Assembly (NCBI RefSeq): GCF_013315265.1
Contig: NZ_JABUFE010000005.1
Span: forward strand, 124,001-188,000
Length of the DNA: 64,000 nt
DNA from: Parasulfitobacter algicola
GTDB lineage: Bacteria; Pseudomonadota; Alphaproteobacteria; Rhodobacterales; Rhodobacteraceae
Reading direction: 5' to 3'
Shown: positions 28,877 through 38,584 of the stretch, one piece after another
Numbering within the stretch: the first letter of the stretch is position 1
Layout: each line of letters starts with the position of its first letter
Notes under the pieces: model-generated
Seen by the model: only the letters and a program-made list of their open reading frames with translations
Databases searched by the model: none
What the model was told of the DNA's origin: nothing
Position numbers and translations under genes: made by a program

Positions 28877-28948
28877 AAGCTGTAAATAAGCCAGTTTTTA
28901 CAGAATAGTGATCAGTCAGATTTGATCTGGATTTTATGGAACGGTCGT

Positions 28949-30205
28949 TCAAAAAATTTCAGTGGCCAAGGTAAGGCCATCAGCAACTGCAGTGAAAACA
29001 TCAGAATAACGGTGTTCTGCTGTTGGGAAAATATCTGTCATACTGTTATGAACGCAACTCATCAGGCTGGATCCGCCGACATAGATGATCTGCTTCACAT
29101 CCGTTTGACTGCATTGTGCCATATGCAATGTTTCTTTTGCGGCCTCACTTATGTCTGCAGCGTGTTGCCGGATCGCACCATCCAGACTGGCCTTAGTGAT
29201 GGGTGCGGTCAGGTCATCTTGGATCAGGTTCAATACAATGTGATTTAAACCCTCTGCCGCAGTGTTGGCTTCAATTTTACCGCTTTCCACAGCAAAGGCC
29301 ATTTCGTGACCCAGTTCCATTTCCAGAACGGTTTCAAGGCGTTTCAGTTTTTCCGGCTCTATCGCAAGACGGCGCATTTGTGCGACATCGCGTTGCGTTT
29401 TCCCATTATACAAAAATGGGATCATCTCCCATGTGGCTAGATCATTATAAATTGCTTTGGGCATTGCCGTATGGCCATCGCCCATCTCACGACGCAGCTG
29501 GCTGTCTTTGCCCAGCAACGGCATCACGTGTGTCAGACTGATGCTTTTGTCAAAATCTGTGCCGCCTGTCCGGATACCATGGCTGGCAATGATCTGCGGG
29601 TGCTTCGTTGTGGTTTCGAAAAGTGAAAAATCCGACGTCCCACCGCCAATATCCACAATCAACCCAAGACCAGGGATTCGATCACCGCTGGCGAATGCGG
29701 CCGCTTCGGGTTCATACATAAACTGAACCTCGTCAAAACCGGCGCGCCTATAGCATTCGATCAAATCCTGTTCGGCCTGCTTATCCCTAGACAGATCGGC
29801 GGTATGAAAATGAACAGGGCGCCCGGATAAAACATGATCAAATCGCTGGCCTGTCTGTGCCTCGGCCCTATGTTTCAGTGCGGCGATAAAGCGGCCTATT
29901 ATATCAACGAAACTAATACGTTCGTTCATGATTTGGCGCTTTTCATGCATTAACGATGTACCAAGCACACGTTTTAAGGCGCGCATATAACGTCCATGAA
30001 GCCCATCTACCAAAGCAGTATTTGCTGCCGATCCAATCATAGTTTGGCGTGCATCGAAATCAAAAAACAAAGATGTGGGCAGTGTGTTTGCGTCGCCCTC
30101 AATCGGGATCAATTTGGGCTGACCATCGCACATAAATCCAGCAGCCGAATTTGAGGTGCCAAAATCAATGCCCAGGATATTTGATGAGTGCATGGTATGT
30201 GGCAT
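28949..30205 (-). CDS. Hsp70-family protein (YegD-like)
   Basis: 418 aa actin-fold ATPase that contains an Hsp70 nucleotide-binding domain and no substrate-binding domain. Phosphate loops are visible: DFGTSNSAAG at residues 14-23, VDIGGGTSDFSL near 190 and YVGGSSLM near 376. Length and lack of the peptide-binding part match E. coli YegD and relatives, whose role is unclear. The start could be the ATG at 30205 or the one at 30193. It stands alone on the minus strand, convergent with the TetR gene. Confidence 0.88.
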   Translation of the reverse strand: MPHTMHSSNILGIDFGTSNSAAGFMCDGQPKLIPIEGDANTLPTSLFFDFDARQTMIGSAANTALVDGLHGRYMRALKRVLGTSLMHEKRQIMNERISFVDIIGRFIAALKHRAEAQTGQRFDHVLSGRPVHFHTADLSRDKQAEQDLIECYRRAGFDEVQFMYEPEAAAFASGDRIPGLGLIVDIGGGTSDFSLFETTTKHPQIIASHGIRTGGTDFDKSISLTHVMPLLGKDSQLRREMGDGHTAMPKAIYNDLATWEMIPFLYNGKTQRDVAQMRRLAIEPEKLKRLETVLEMELGHEMAFAVESGKIEANTAAEGLNHIVLNLIQDDLTAPITKASLDGAIRQHAADISEAAKETLHMAQCSQTDVKQIIYVGGSSLMSCVHNSMTDIFPTAEHRYSDVFTAVADGLTLATEIF

Positions 30206-30257
30206 GACGGGCTTCTGATTGCGGAAAAGAGGCCGTGATTAATGCCGTTTTAAAGAT

Positions 30258-30284
30258 GGGGCAACCCACTTTATGAGTTGCCCC
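30258..30284. terminator. Hairpin terminator between the SYLF and Hsp70 genes
   Basis: GGGGCAAC (30258-30265) pairs with GTTGCCCC (30277-30284) over an 11-base loop. On the plus strand it is directly followed by TTTTTA. On the minus strand, the direction of both neighbouring genes, the tract after the stem is ATCTTTAA, which is weak. It probably ends the SYLF transcript; the plus-strand T-run could stop antisense transcripts. Confidence 0.65.
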
Positions 30285-30303
30285 TTTTTATCAAGCGCGA
30301 TCG

Positions 30304-30864
30304 TTACGGGATGATGCGCGTGTATTTTGTGCCTTCCAACGTAGCCCCGACCCGGAAGCCGGCTTGACCGAATACCACTGCAATTACTGGGGCCAGCGAT
30401 GTGGTGGTGCCGGCTTTAAGCGTTTCGCCCTGATCATTAATCGCATATTCAAGATCTGCGCCTGCCGCCCAGCCACTGGCGCGGCGGAATTCGGTCAGGG
30501 CGTCCTGGGTCATGAAAAACAAAACATGTGCATATTGTTGTGCGCCGATTTGCAGACCAATATTAGCGGCTGCTGCGGAATAGTAATCGACGGTTGCTTC
30601 GTTTACGCGCAACGCGCCACGACCATATGATCCGCCAATACCAAATCCAGCTTCTGTCACCAGTGGCATCACCAACATGCCCGAGGATTTCCCTGCCAGA
30701 TCGCGCGTTCCGGGAAAACGATTGTACATATTGCTAAGTGTCTGATCGACCCGTGCGTCAATTACATTACCGCCATTGCTGCCGATGCCATTGCCACATG
30801 CCGCAAGGACGGGCAGGGCAGAGAGTGTCGCAAAAGTGAAACTGCGTCTTGTGAAATGTGTCAT
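30304..30864 (-). CDS. SYLF/Ysc84-type lipid-binding lipoprotein
   Basis: 186 aa. The N-terminus looks twin-arginine-like (TRRSF) followed by a hydrophobic stretch and the lipobox LAACG, so the mature protein starts at Cys22 and is a lipoprotein. The remainder is one SYLF domain: GMLVMPLVTEAGFGIGGSYGRGAL, then NIGLQIGAQ.YAHVLFFMTQDAL, and GVFGQAG-like end. SYLF domains bind phosphoinositides in eukaryotes; the bacterial role is unknown. Single gene, in the same orientation as hemB upstream. Confidence 0.88.
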   Translation of the reverse strand: MTHFTRRSFTFATLSALPVLAACGNGIGSNGGNVIDARVDQTLSNMYNRFPGTRDLAGKSSGMLVMPLVTEAGFGIGGSYGRGALRVNEATVDYYSAAAANIGLQIGAQQYAHVLFFMTQDALTEFRRASGWAAGADLEYAINDQGETLKAGTTTSLAPVIAVVFGQAGFRVGATLEGTKYTRIIP

Positions 30865-31005
30865 TTTAGCTGCCTGATTATTGCTCGTTGTTTATATGTT
30901 CGCATGCTTTTGTGCGATGCGATTAAGGGCCTTATACGCTGGTTTTCAAGCGTTGTCATGTCTTGATCTTGTGGAATACAGCTCTTTACTGCCGATATGT
31001 TGGGG

Positions 31006-32013
31006 TTATTGATCAATATTATGAAGATATTTGGCCATGCGCGGTGCGAAATACGTCAAAATGCCGTCGCAGCCAGCGCGTTTGAACGCAATCAGGCTTT
31101 CGATCATAACTTTATCTTCGTCAATCCAACCTTTTTCGCCTGCAGCACGGATCATCGCGTATTCGCCCGACACCTGATAGGCGTACGTCGGCACGCCAAA
31201 GGTATCTTTAACCCGTCGACAGATATCCAGATAAGGCTGTCCGGGTTTCACCATGACCATATCAGCGCCTTCGATCAGATCACGTTCCACCAGTCGCAGT
31301 GCCTCATCACTGTTTGCTGGATCCATCTGATAGGTTTTCTTGTCACCGACAAGTGCGCCTGATGCCCCGACAGCATCACGAAACGGACCATAAAAAGCAG
31401 ATGCATATTTCGCAGCATAGCTTAGAATAAGGGTGTTGTGATGCCCTGCACTTTCTAGCGCATCGCGCATGGCGCCGATCCGGCCATCCATCATATCCGA
31501 CGGCCCCAGAATATCGGCACCCGCATCGGCCTGTGCAACAGCCATTTTGGCAAGCGCTGAAATCGTTTCATCATTGACGATTTCATCGCCCTTTACGATA
31601 CCGTCATGCCCGTATGTGTTATAGGGGTCCAAGGCCACATCTGTCATAACAGCGATATCCGGAACCGCTGATTTCAGCGCGCGAATGGCGCGATTAACCA
31701 GATTATCCGGGTCCCAGGCATTTTCACATCCCGCTGTTTTCAAAGCAGGATCTATATAGGGAAACAGGCAAATCGCTGGAATTCCGAGTGCGCGCGCCTC
31801 TTCGGCTGTTCGGATCAGCTGTTTGATGGACAATCGGTTCACATCGGGCAATGACGGTACGGGTGTTTCGGCGATATCGCTGTCTTGAACAAAAACCGGC
31901 CAGATTAAATCATCAACAGATAATTTGCATTCTGCAGTTAATTTGCGCAAAGCAGGCGTTCTGCGCAGTCTGCGCGGCCTGGAACGTGGAAATGATGCAA
32001 GGGTGGGTTTCAT
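31006..32013 (-). CDS. hemB: Delta-aminolevulinic acid dehydratase (porphobilinogen synthase)
   Basis: 335 aa, the usual length. It joins two 5-aminolevulinates to porphobilinogen in haem and chlorophyll synthesis. Active-site lysines are visible in SYAAKYASAFYGPFRDA and MVKPGQPYLDI. The N-terminal arm (RPRRLRRTPALRKLTAECKL) is the octamer-forming extension. The middle has DVALDPYNTYGHDG where metal-binding Cys types would have a Cys-rich motif; it lacks these, as in the magnesium-dependent proteobacterial enzyme. It is divergent from the following membrane-protein gene across 97 bases. Confidence 0.97.
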   Translation of the reverse strand: MKPTLASFPRSRPRRLRRTPALRKLTAECKLSVDDLIWPVFVQDSDIAETPVPSLPDVNRLSIKQLIRTAEEARALGIPAICLFPYIDPALKTAGCENAWDPDNLVNRAIRALKSAVPDIAVMTDVALDPYNTYGHDGIVKGDEIVNDETISALAKMAVAQADAGADILGPSDMMDGRIGAMRDALESAGHHNTLILSYAAKYASAFYGPFRDAVGASGALVGDKKTYQMDPANSDEALRLVERDLIEGADMVMVKPGQPYLDICRRVKDTFGVPTYAYQVSGEYAMIRAAGEKGWIDEDKVMIESLIAFKRAGCDGILTYFAPRMAKYLHNIDQ

Positions 32014-32110
32014 GTTTACCTGCCAGACCTAAATATAGCATAGTGGTTCGCATGGTTTTGCAAGTCACTCAAGCCCGGGAAATGGCAAATGTGTATATGA
32101 GACGTTCAGA

Positions 32111-32659
32111 ATGACGAGTGATCCCTATTTTAGCGACCTATACGAAATAACCATTCGCCTTATGAATTTCAGATCATTTTCAAGCCTTTGGTATTGGATT
32201 TGGGTGCTGATGATATGGTCTGTGCTGACCAATTGGGTCATGGGTGTTCCTTATGATATGATCACACGTGCCAGGCGCCAGGGGGGGCAACCGCAGCAGG
32301 ACTTCGAAGATATGGTGCGCGTCAACGTAAACCGCATCTTTCATTTGATCGGCTGGTCTGCTTATCTTGCGACCGGATTCTTCTGCTTTGTTCTGACCGG
32401 TCTTGGCTTGCTTGGGTTCTTTTATGGGTTTGAGTTTGCGCAAGCCGTTTTCATGTTGGCGCTGCCAACGTCAATTGTTTTACTTATGACCGTGAAAAAA
32501 GCCAAAAAACTACATGCTGGATCATTTACAGGTGACGATCTGCGCAAACAGATTGTCGGTCTGCGCTTTTGGATACAAGTGATTGGGGTGATTGCACTTT
32601 TTATCACCTCAACCTGGGGTATGTGGTACAATATGAACCATAACACGGCTTGGTATTAA
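32111..32659 (+). CDS. Rhodobacterales-specific integral membrane protein
   Basis: 182 aa with about four membrane helices: residues 23-45 (SLWYWIWVLMIWSVLTNWVMG), 78-105, 108-125 and 153-172. The pattern RSFSSLWYWIW...VLGVPYD..RARRQGGQ.Q.DFE.MVRVNVNR is a conserved roseobacter family that some databases call a component of the SufBCD complex; I see nothing that supports a SufBCD role. It lies in front of another small membrane protein, spaced by 9 bases, likely one operon. Confidence 0.7.
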   Translation: MTSDPYFSDLYEITIRLMNFRSFSSLWYWIWVLMIWSVLTNWVMGVPYDMITRARRQGGQPQQDFEDMVRVNVNRIFHLIGWSAYLATGFFCFVLTGLGLLGFFYGFEFAQAVFMLALPTSIVLLMTVKKAKKLHAGSFTGDDLRKQIVGLRFWIQVIGVIALFITSTWGMWYNMNHNTAWY

Positions 32660-32668
32660 ACGAATAGA

Positions 32669-33139
32669 ATGCGCCTTTTTTTCATAAGCTGTTTATCGGG
32701 TTTGCTGATCCATGGTGTCGCCATGTTTGTTCATGTCGTGATTGTTTTTGGAATAATCCATGGGTTTCTGATGGATCCGGTCCAAGCAGCAGTGCCGGGA
32801 CATTACTTTGATATCTACAGTATGTTCTTTGAAAGCTTTTTCTGTGCTGTATACTATGCCGTTTTGTTGGGGGCATCTGTCTATGTTTTAAGAAAAACAA
32901 AGTGGGTTTTTCTTTTCGTGACGCTGCTGCATGTGGGTCTTTCCTTTGTTGAAGCATCCTTGATTGTGGAAAGTTACCAGATATATTTTGGGAATACGTG
33001 GCGTGGGACAGAGGCATTTACAGAGTTGTTCTTTCACCCCATATGGACACCTTTATTATTAATCTTGGGCTGGGCAACCCAGCTTTGGATTATCCAAAAA
33101 TTGCTACATTTGCCCCAAGCGTCGGATGTGTCACGGTAA
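32669..33139 (+). CDS. Hypothetical integral membrane protein
   Basis: 156 aa with about four hydrophobic helices (residues 2-30, 50-72, 79-100 and 122-145). Only a weak RBS is visible, and it follows the preceding membrane protein by 9 bases, so translation is probably linked. No family or catalytic motif is recognised. It ends 49 bases before mfd. Confidence 0.65.
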   Translation: MRLFFISCLSGLLIHGVAMFVHVVIVFGIIHGFLMDPVQAAVPGHYFDIYSMFFESFFCAVYYAVLLGASVYVLRKTKWVFLFVTLLHVGLSFVEASLIVESYQIYFGNTWRGTEAFTELFFHPIWTPLLLILGWATQLWIIQKLLHLPQASDVSR

Positions 33140-33188
33140 TTTTAACACATGCGGTTGACTTCAATCCTTATCGCGGTAGGTGACGGCC

Positions 33189-36100
33189 ATGTCAAAGTCG
33201 CACATCACCGTCAGTGGCGCGCCCGAAGGGTTCGATGCCAAACTCATCCTGAAAGAGCTGGAAAAATCCGGCGCACCCGTCTGTCATGTTGCCCGCGATG
33301 ATAAGCGGATGGAAGAAACGCGTGTCGCTTTGCGGTTTTTTGATCCGTCTGTCCCGGTTATCACGCTGCCGGGATGGGATTGTCTGCCCTATGATCGTGT
33401 GTCGCCTAATGCAGATATTTCAGCCGCCCGTATGGCCGTGCTGGCGGGGCTTGTTCATGGCATGCCGGATCGGTTCATTTTGCTAACGACACTTAATGCC
33501 GCAACGCAAAGGGTTCCCGCACGCGACGTGTTGAAACAGGCCAGTTTTAAAGCCCAGGTGGGTCAACGGATCGATGAAAGGGCGCTAAAGGAATTTCTGG
33601 TTCGGATGGGTTTTACTCAGTCACCAACGGTGATGGAACCCGGGGATTACGCGGTTCGTGGTGGCATCATCGATGTTTACCCACCAGGCGAATCCGGTCC
33701 TGTCCGGTTGGATTTATTTGGTGATGTTCTGGACGGTGCGCGGCGGTTTGATCCGGCGACGCAACGGACGACTGAAAAGCTGACAATGGTCGAACTGGCC
33801 CCGGTCAGCGAAATTATTCTGGATGAACCCTCTATCACACGGTTTCGTCAGAACTATCGCATAGAATTCGGTGCAGCAGGCACGGATGATCCGCTTTATG
33901 AAGCCGTCAGCGCAGGGCGCAAAGCCTCTGGCGTGGAACACTGGCTGCCATTTTTCCACAAAAAGCTGGAGACAATTTTTGATTATTTACCGGGAGCAGT
34001 CATCACGCTGGACGATCAGATGACACCTGCGCGACTGTCGCGATGGGACAGTATCGCCGATCAATATGACGCCCGTCAGGAAGCGCTAAAGCAGAAAAAG
34101 CGGGCAGGGACCGTATACAAACCCTGTGCGCCAGAGCTGCTATATCTGGATGATGCGGCATGGGGGGCACAAATGGCGGATCGCCGCGTGCTGCAATTTG
34201 TGCAATTGCCACAAGCCACAGGTCCAGGCGTTATTGATGCAGGCGGGCGGATCGGACGCAACTTTTCACCCGAACGTCAGCAGAAAAATATAAGCCTTTT
34301 CAGCGCTTTGGCTGATCATATTCGCAATAAAACACAAGACATGGCCGTTATTGTTGCCAGCTATTCGGAAGGCGCGCGCGAACGCTTGTCAGGGCTGATG
34401 GAAGACGAAGGCTTGGGTCATATCGCGCCTGTCTCACATATGGGGCAAGTGGGTAAATCTGGCATTCATTTGGCCGTTTGGGCGCTGGAACACGGATTTG
34501 AAGCCCCAGACGCAACGGTCATTTCCGAACAGGATGTCTTGGGTGATCGTCTGATCCGTGCGCCGCGCAAAAAGCGACGTGCTGAAAATTTTCTTAGCGA
34601 AACACAAAGTTTGTCACCAGGCGATCTGGTTGTGCATGTCGATCATGGTGTGGGCCGTTATAAAGGCTTGGAGGTTATTACAGCGGCCGGCGCCGCACAC
34701 GAATGTATTTTTCTGGAATACGCCGAAAACGCCAAACTGTATCTGCCTGTTGAAAATATTGAGCTGTTGTCAAAGTTTGGCCACGAAGAAGGTTTGCTGG
34801 ACCGTCTTGGCGGCGGCGCATGGCAGGCCAAAAAGGCACGGCTGAAAGAGCGTATTCGCGAAATTGCAGATCGTCTGATCCGTGTGGCTGCCGAACGCGC
34901 GTTGCGCACGGCACCGATGATGGATCCGCCGCCTGGCATGTGGGACGCCTTTCAGGCGCGCTTTCCCTATCAGGAAACCGACGATCAGCTGAACGCTATT
35001 CAGGATGTGCTAAGCGATATGAACAGCGGTCAACCGATGGATCGGTTGATTTGCGGTGATGTCGGCTTTGGCAAGACCGAGGTCGCGTTGCGCGCAGCTT
35101 TTGTGGCCGCAATGTCTGGCGTACAGGTCGCAATTATCGCACCCACTACGTTACTGGCCCGCCAGCATTATGCCGGTTTTGCCGAACGGTTTCGTGGGTT
35201 TCCCTTGGAAGTCAGGCAGTTATCACGTTTTGTGAATGCAAAAGATGCTGCAGCAACACGCGAAGGCATTTCGCGGGGCACAGTGGATATTGTAATCGGA
35301 ACTCATGCGCTTTTGGCGAAATCCATACGGTTCAAAAATCTTGGGTTGCTGGTGATTGACGAAGAACAGCATTTTGGTGTTCAGCATAAAGAACGGCTGA
35401 AGCAGATGCGCACAGATATCCACGTTCTGACCCTGACCGCCACGCCCATTCCGCGCACGCTGCAATTGTCGCTGTCGGGCGTGCGCGATCTGTCGATCAT
35501 CGGCACGCCGCCCGTCGACCGGCTGGCCATTCGTACCTATGTCAGTGAATTTGATACCGTTACCGTGCGCGAAGCCTTGTTGCGCGAACATTATCGCGGT
35601 GGGCAGTCGTTCTATGTGGTCCCGCGCATCAGCGATCTACCTGAAATTGAAGAATTCCTGCGCGAACAGGTGCCCGAGGTCACATTTATCACCGCCCATG
35701 GCCAGATGGCGGCAGGCGAGTTGGACGACCGCATGAATGCCTTTTACGACGGCAAGTATGATGTGCTGCTGGCCACAACGATTGTGGAATCCGGCCTGGA
35801 TATCCCCACGGCTAATACAATGATCATACATCGCGCGGATATGTTCGGCCTGGCGCAGCTTTACCAGATCCGTGGGCGTGTGGGGCGATCAAAAACGCGG
35901 GCCTATGCCTATCTGACAACAAAGCCTCGTGTGAAACTGACAACCCAGGCGGAAAAGCGGCTGCGGGTTCTGGGCAGTCTGGATACGCTTGGCGCGGGGT
36001 TCACGCTGGCCAGTCAGGATCTGGACATTCGCGGTGCGGGCAACTTGATTGGCGAGGAACAGTCGGGCCAGATGCGCGAAGTGGGCTATGAGCTGTATCA

Positions 36101-36656
36101 GACCATGCTGGAGGAGGCGATTGCCAAGATCAAATCCGGCCAGATGGAGGGGCTAAGCGACGATGACGGCACCTGGGCCCCGCAGATCAATCTGGGTGTG
36201 CCGGTTCTGATCCCCGAAGATTACGTGCCGGATCTGGATGTGCGTCTGGGATTATATCGCCGTCTCAGTGGGTTAACCAGCAAAGTTGAACTGGAAGGCT
36301 TTGCCGCCGAACTGATCGATCGCTTTGGTCCGTTACCGAAAGAGGTCAACACATTGATGCTGATCGTGCGCATCAAGGCGATGTGTAAAAAGGCAGGGAT
36401 CGCCAAGCTGGACGGCGGTCCCAAGGGCGCGACGATCCAGTTTCACCGCGACAAATTTGCGTCCCCCCTTGGACTGGTGGAATTCATCGAGGCGCAAAAT
36501 GGCTTGGCCAAGGTACGTGACAACAAGATCGTTGTGCGGCGTGATTGGGTGAAAGACAGCGACAAGATAAAGGGCGCTTTTGCAATCGCGCGCGATCTGG
36601 CCGAAAAGGTAGTGGCCGAGAAAAAACGCAAGAAAGCCGCGGCACCTCAGGTATAA
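33189..36656 (+). CDS. mfd: Transcription-repair coupling factor Mfd
   Basis: 1155 aa. It removes RNA polymerase stalled at lesions and recruits UvrA. The N-terminal UvrB-like part (residues about 20-340) includes GWDCLPYDRVSPNADISAAR, the CarD-like RNAP-interaction domain is about residues 460-550 (GDLVVHVDHGVGRYKGLE), and the RecG-like helicase part has Walker A CGDVGFGKTEVALRAAF at about 621-637, motif II DEEQHFG near 724 and motif VI QIRGRVGRSKTRAYAY. The TRCF C-terminal domain completes it. The start ATG 33189 is preferred over the in-frame GTG at 33180 for its RBS-like TAGGTGA. Confidence 0.96.
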   Translation: MSKSHITVSGAPEGFDAKLILKELEKSGAPVCHVARDDKRMEETRVALRFFDPSVPVITLPGWDCLPYDRVSPNADISAARMAVLAGLVHGMPDRFILLTTLNAATQRVPARDVLKQASFKAQVGQRIDERALKEFLVRMGFTQSPTVMEPGDYAVRGGIIDVYPPGESGPVRLDLFGDVLDGARRFDPATQRTTEKLTMVELAPVSEIILDEPSITRFRQNYRIEFGAAGTDDPLYEAVSAGRKASGVEHWLPFFHKKLETIFDYLPGAVITLDDQMTPARLSRWDSIADQYDARQEALKQKKRAGTVYKPCAPELLYLDDAAWGAQMADRRVLQFVQLPQATGPGVIDAGGRIGRNFSPERQQKNISLFSALADHIRNKTQDMAVIVASYSEGARERLSGLMEDEGLGHIAPVSHMGQVGKSGIHLAVWALEHGFEAPDATVISEQDVLGDRLIRAPRKKRRAENFLSETQSLSPGDLVVHVDHGVGRYKGLEVITAAGAAHECIFLEYAENAKLYLPVENIELLSKFGHEEGLLDRLGGGAWQAKKARLKERIREIADRLIRVAAERALRTAPMMDPPPGMWDAFQARFPYQETDDQLNAIQDVLSDMNSGQPMDRLICGDVGFGKTEVALRAAFVAAMSGVQVAIIAPTTLLARQHYAGFAERFRGFPLEVRQLSRFVNAKDAAATREGISRGTVDIVIGTHALLAKSIRFKNLGLLVIDEEQHFGVQHKERLKQMRTDIHVLTLTATPIPRTLQLSLSGVRDLSIIGTPPVDRLAIRTYVSEFDTVTVREALLREHYRGGQSFYVVPRISDLPEIEEFLREQVPEVTFITAHGQMAAGELDDRMNAFYDGKYDVLLATTIVESGLDIPTANTMIIHRADMFGLAQLYQIRGRVGRSKTRAYAYLTTKPRVKLTTQAEKRLRVLGSLDTLGAGFTLASQDLDIRGAGNLIGEEQSGQMREVGYELYQTMLEEAIAKIKSGQMEGLSDDDGTWAPQINLGVPVLIPEDYVPDLDVRLGLYRRLSGLTSKVELEGFAAELIDRFGPLPKEVNTLMLIVRIKAMCKKAGIAKLDGGPKGATIQFHRDKFASPLGLVEFIEAQNGLAKVRDNKIVVRRDWVKDSDKIKGAFAIARDLAEKVVAEKKRKKAAAPQV

Positions 36657-36757
36657 TGAACGTTGCGAACGCACTTCACTTTACGCAAGCCTGCAGCCTT
36701 GTCACTGGACCTTGCCCGGCGAATGGTTCATATCGCCTGTAAGACAGGAGAGCTTTG

Positions 36758-37141
36758 ATGGGCATTTTTAAATCAGTTCTGCGTGCAATTACGTGGTGGC
36801 ATGGCCAGACTTTTGGTACCCAGCTGTTTACATGGCGCAAGGGTGTGAAAGTTGGCGAAGATGATCATGGCAATATCTTCTATGAAACCCGCGATGCCAA
36901 ACGCCGTTGGGTGATCTATTCTGGTGAGCCCGAAGCAAGTCGTGTCAGCCCTGATTGGCACGGTTGGTTGCATTACACATGGGACGAGCCACCTACGAAA
37001 AACCCGATCCCGCACAAGGCTTGGGAAAAGCCGCATCAGGAAAACCTGACCGGAACAGCCTTGGCGTATGCGCCTGCGGGATCTATTCGCCAGAACCGCC
37101 CCAAAGATCGCAGCGATTACGAAGCATGGACACCGGAATAA
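36758..37141 (+). CDS. NADH dehydrogenase accessory subunit NDUFA12-like
   Basis: 127 aa. It matches the NDUFA12/B17.2 family: WWHGQTFGTQLFTWRKGVKVGEDDHGNIFYE, then RRWVIYSGEPEASRVSPDWHGWLHYTWDEPP. This is the supernumerary complex I subunit of alphaproteobacteria and mitochondria. A strong GACAGGAGAG RBS precedes the ATG at 36758. It heads the conserved unit with mlaD and the DUF2155 gene, an arrangement typical of Rhodobacterales. Confidence 0.94.
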   Translation: MGIFKSVLRAITWWHGQTFGTQLFTWRKGVKVGEDDHGNIFYETRDAKRRWVIYSGEPEASRVSPDWHGWLHYTWDEPPTKNPIPHKAWEKPHQENLTGTALAYAPAGSIRQNRPKDRSDYEAWTPE

Positions 37142-37160
37142 CAAAAGCAAGAGGCAGAGC

Positions 37161-37610
37161 ATGTCGCATAATACAACCGAAGTCGTCACAGGTGGCGTTG
37201 TGCTGGTCGCAGCCATTGCCTTTCTTGTTTACGCAGCCCAAGCCACTGGATTTTCCCGTGATACCGGCAACTATGATTTGACGGCCAGTTTCCGGTCTGC
37301 CGAAGGCATTAGCGTTGGAACAGACGTTCGTTTGGCTGGTGTTAAAATTGGAACTGTGTCCGATCTTGATCTGAATCCACAAACGTTTCGGGCCGATGCA
37401 ACCGTGTCGCTTATTCAAGGCATTGAACTGCCCGATGACAGTTCAATCCTGATATCTTCCGAAGGTCTTTTGGGTGGTAATTTTGTTGAAATCGTACCAG
37501 GTGGGTCGCCCTTCAATTATGAACCGGGATCAGAAATTCTGGATACCCAAGGAGCTGTCAGCCTAATTTCATTGATGCTTAAATTCGTGTCAGGCGGAGA
37601 AGAAGAGTGA
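37161..37610 (+). CDS. mlaD: MlaD/Mce-type phospholipid transport protein
   Basis: 149 aa. A single N-terminal membrane helix (residues about 8-27) anchors an MCE domain: LTASFRSAEGISVGTDVRLAGVKIGTVSDLDL is the diagnostic start, and SILISSEGLLGGNFVEIVPG closes it. It acts in the periplasm in retrograde phospholipid transport with an ABC transporter (MlaEF) not in this window. It sits 19 bases after the NDUFA12-like gene and overlaps DUF2155 by 4 bases. Confidence 0.93.
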   Translation: MSHNTTEVVTGGVVLVAAIAFLVYAAQATGFSRDTGNYDLTASFRSAEGISVGTDVRLAGVKIGTVSDLDLNPQTFRADATVSLIQGIELPDDSSILISSEGLLGGNFVEIVPGGSPFNYEPGSEILDTQGAVSLISLMLKFVSGGEEE

Positions 37611-37960
37611 AAAGGCTTGCCATTCTTTTGGCGTTTCTACCTGCGGTTTTGTGGGCGCAGGATACGACAAATGCGTCTTCTGCGATGTTACGGGCATTGG
37701 ATAAAGTCAACGGTACAGTCATTGATATCGAAATGTCACAAGGCCAGACGCGGCGTTATGGATTGCTGGAAATCACCATGCAGGAATGCCGCTTTCCGAC
37801 AGATGATCCATCCGGCAATGCCTATGTCTTGATGACAATTCGCGAGGTGAATGCCGAAGCACCGGTTTTTCAGGGCTGGATGGTGGCATCATCGCCGGCA
37901 CTCAATGCTTTGGATCATGCCCGCTATGACGTTTGGCCGTTGCGCTGTATCACATCCTGA
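37607..37960 (+). CDS. DUF2155 periplasmic protein
   Basis: 117 aa with signal peptide (MKRLAILLAFLPAVLWAQ) cleaved after WAQ or nearby. The mature part carries the DUF2155 pattern ALDKVNGTVIDIEMSQGQTRRYG.LEITMQECR and ends WPLRC, with two Cys that may form a disulfide. It starts at a GTG that overlaps the mlaD stop (GTGA). The 3' end overlaps aat on the other strand by 37 bases. In relatives its neighbours are the same; function unknown. Confidence 0.9.
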   Translation: MKRLAILLAFLPAVLWAQDTTNASSAMLRALDKVNGTVIDIEMSQGQTRRYGLLEITMQECRFPTDDPSGNAYVLMTIREVNAEAPVFQGWMVASSPALNALDHARYDVWPLRCITS

Positions 37961-38580
37961 GGCGCAGGTGCGGCCCCTTGGGCAAAGAAATCAGCATCAA
38001 CATCCAAAGCTTTGTCCAACATGTCGTGATAAACGGTTCGGTCAATTTCAATTGCGCCCAGACTTTCCAGATGGGGTGTGATGAATTGGGTGTCAAACAA
38101 TGTAAAACGGCCAACGCGTAGGCGATGCACCAGATAGGTCAGTGCAATTTTTGACCCATCGGTCTGGCGCGAAAACATGCTTTCGCCGAAAAATGCCCCT
38201 CCGATTGTCACACCATAAACGCCGCCGATCAGTTGATTATCACGTTTCACTTCAAGTGAATGGGCAAAGCCTGCGTCGTGCAGTTCCTCGTAAAGATTGA
38301 AAATTCGGGCACTGATCCATGTGTCCTTGCGATCTGCACAGGCTGCCACAACATCGCTGAACATTGCATTGACGCTAATTCCATAATCCGCACGCAGGAT
38401 ACGACGTTTTAACGAGCGCGAGATGTGAAAAGCATCCAGCGGCAAAATGCCCCGACGGCGTGGATCGACCCAAAAGATGTCATCATCATCGCGCGCCTCG
38501 GACATCGGAAAGATACCCGCTGCATAAGCGCGCAATATGACGTCTGGCGTCAGAGCGAGTTGACTTATTCCCCCTAACAC
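37924..38580 (-). CDS. aat: Leucyl/phenylalanyl-tRNA--protein transferase
   Basis: 218 aa, adds Leu or Phe to N-terminal Arg/Lys and so directs proteins to ClpS/ClpAP decay. Visible: YAAGIFPMSEARDDDDIFWVDPRRRGILPLD, AFGS-like SLEVKRDNQLIGGVYGVTIGGAFFGESMFSR, and FTLFDTQFITPHLESLGA. The start is a GTG at 38580, 4 bases after the accC stop; an upstream ATG is not available. It is transcribed with accBC and overlaps the convergent DUF2155 gene. Confidence 0.95.
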   Translation of the reverse strand: MLGGISQLALTPDVILRAYAAGIFPMSEARDDDDIFWVDPRRRGILPLDAFHISRSLKRRILRADYGISVNAMFSDVVAACADRKDTWISARIFNLYEELHDAGFAHSLEVKRDNQLIGGVYGVTIGGAFFGESMFSRQTDGSKIALTYLVHRLRVGRFTLFDTQFITPHLESLGAIEIDRTVYHDMLDKALDVDADFFAQGAAPAPQDVIQRNGQTS

Positions 38581-38584
38581 AGGT

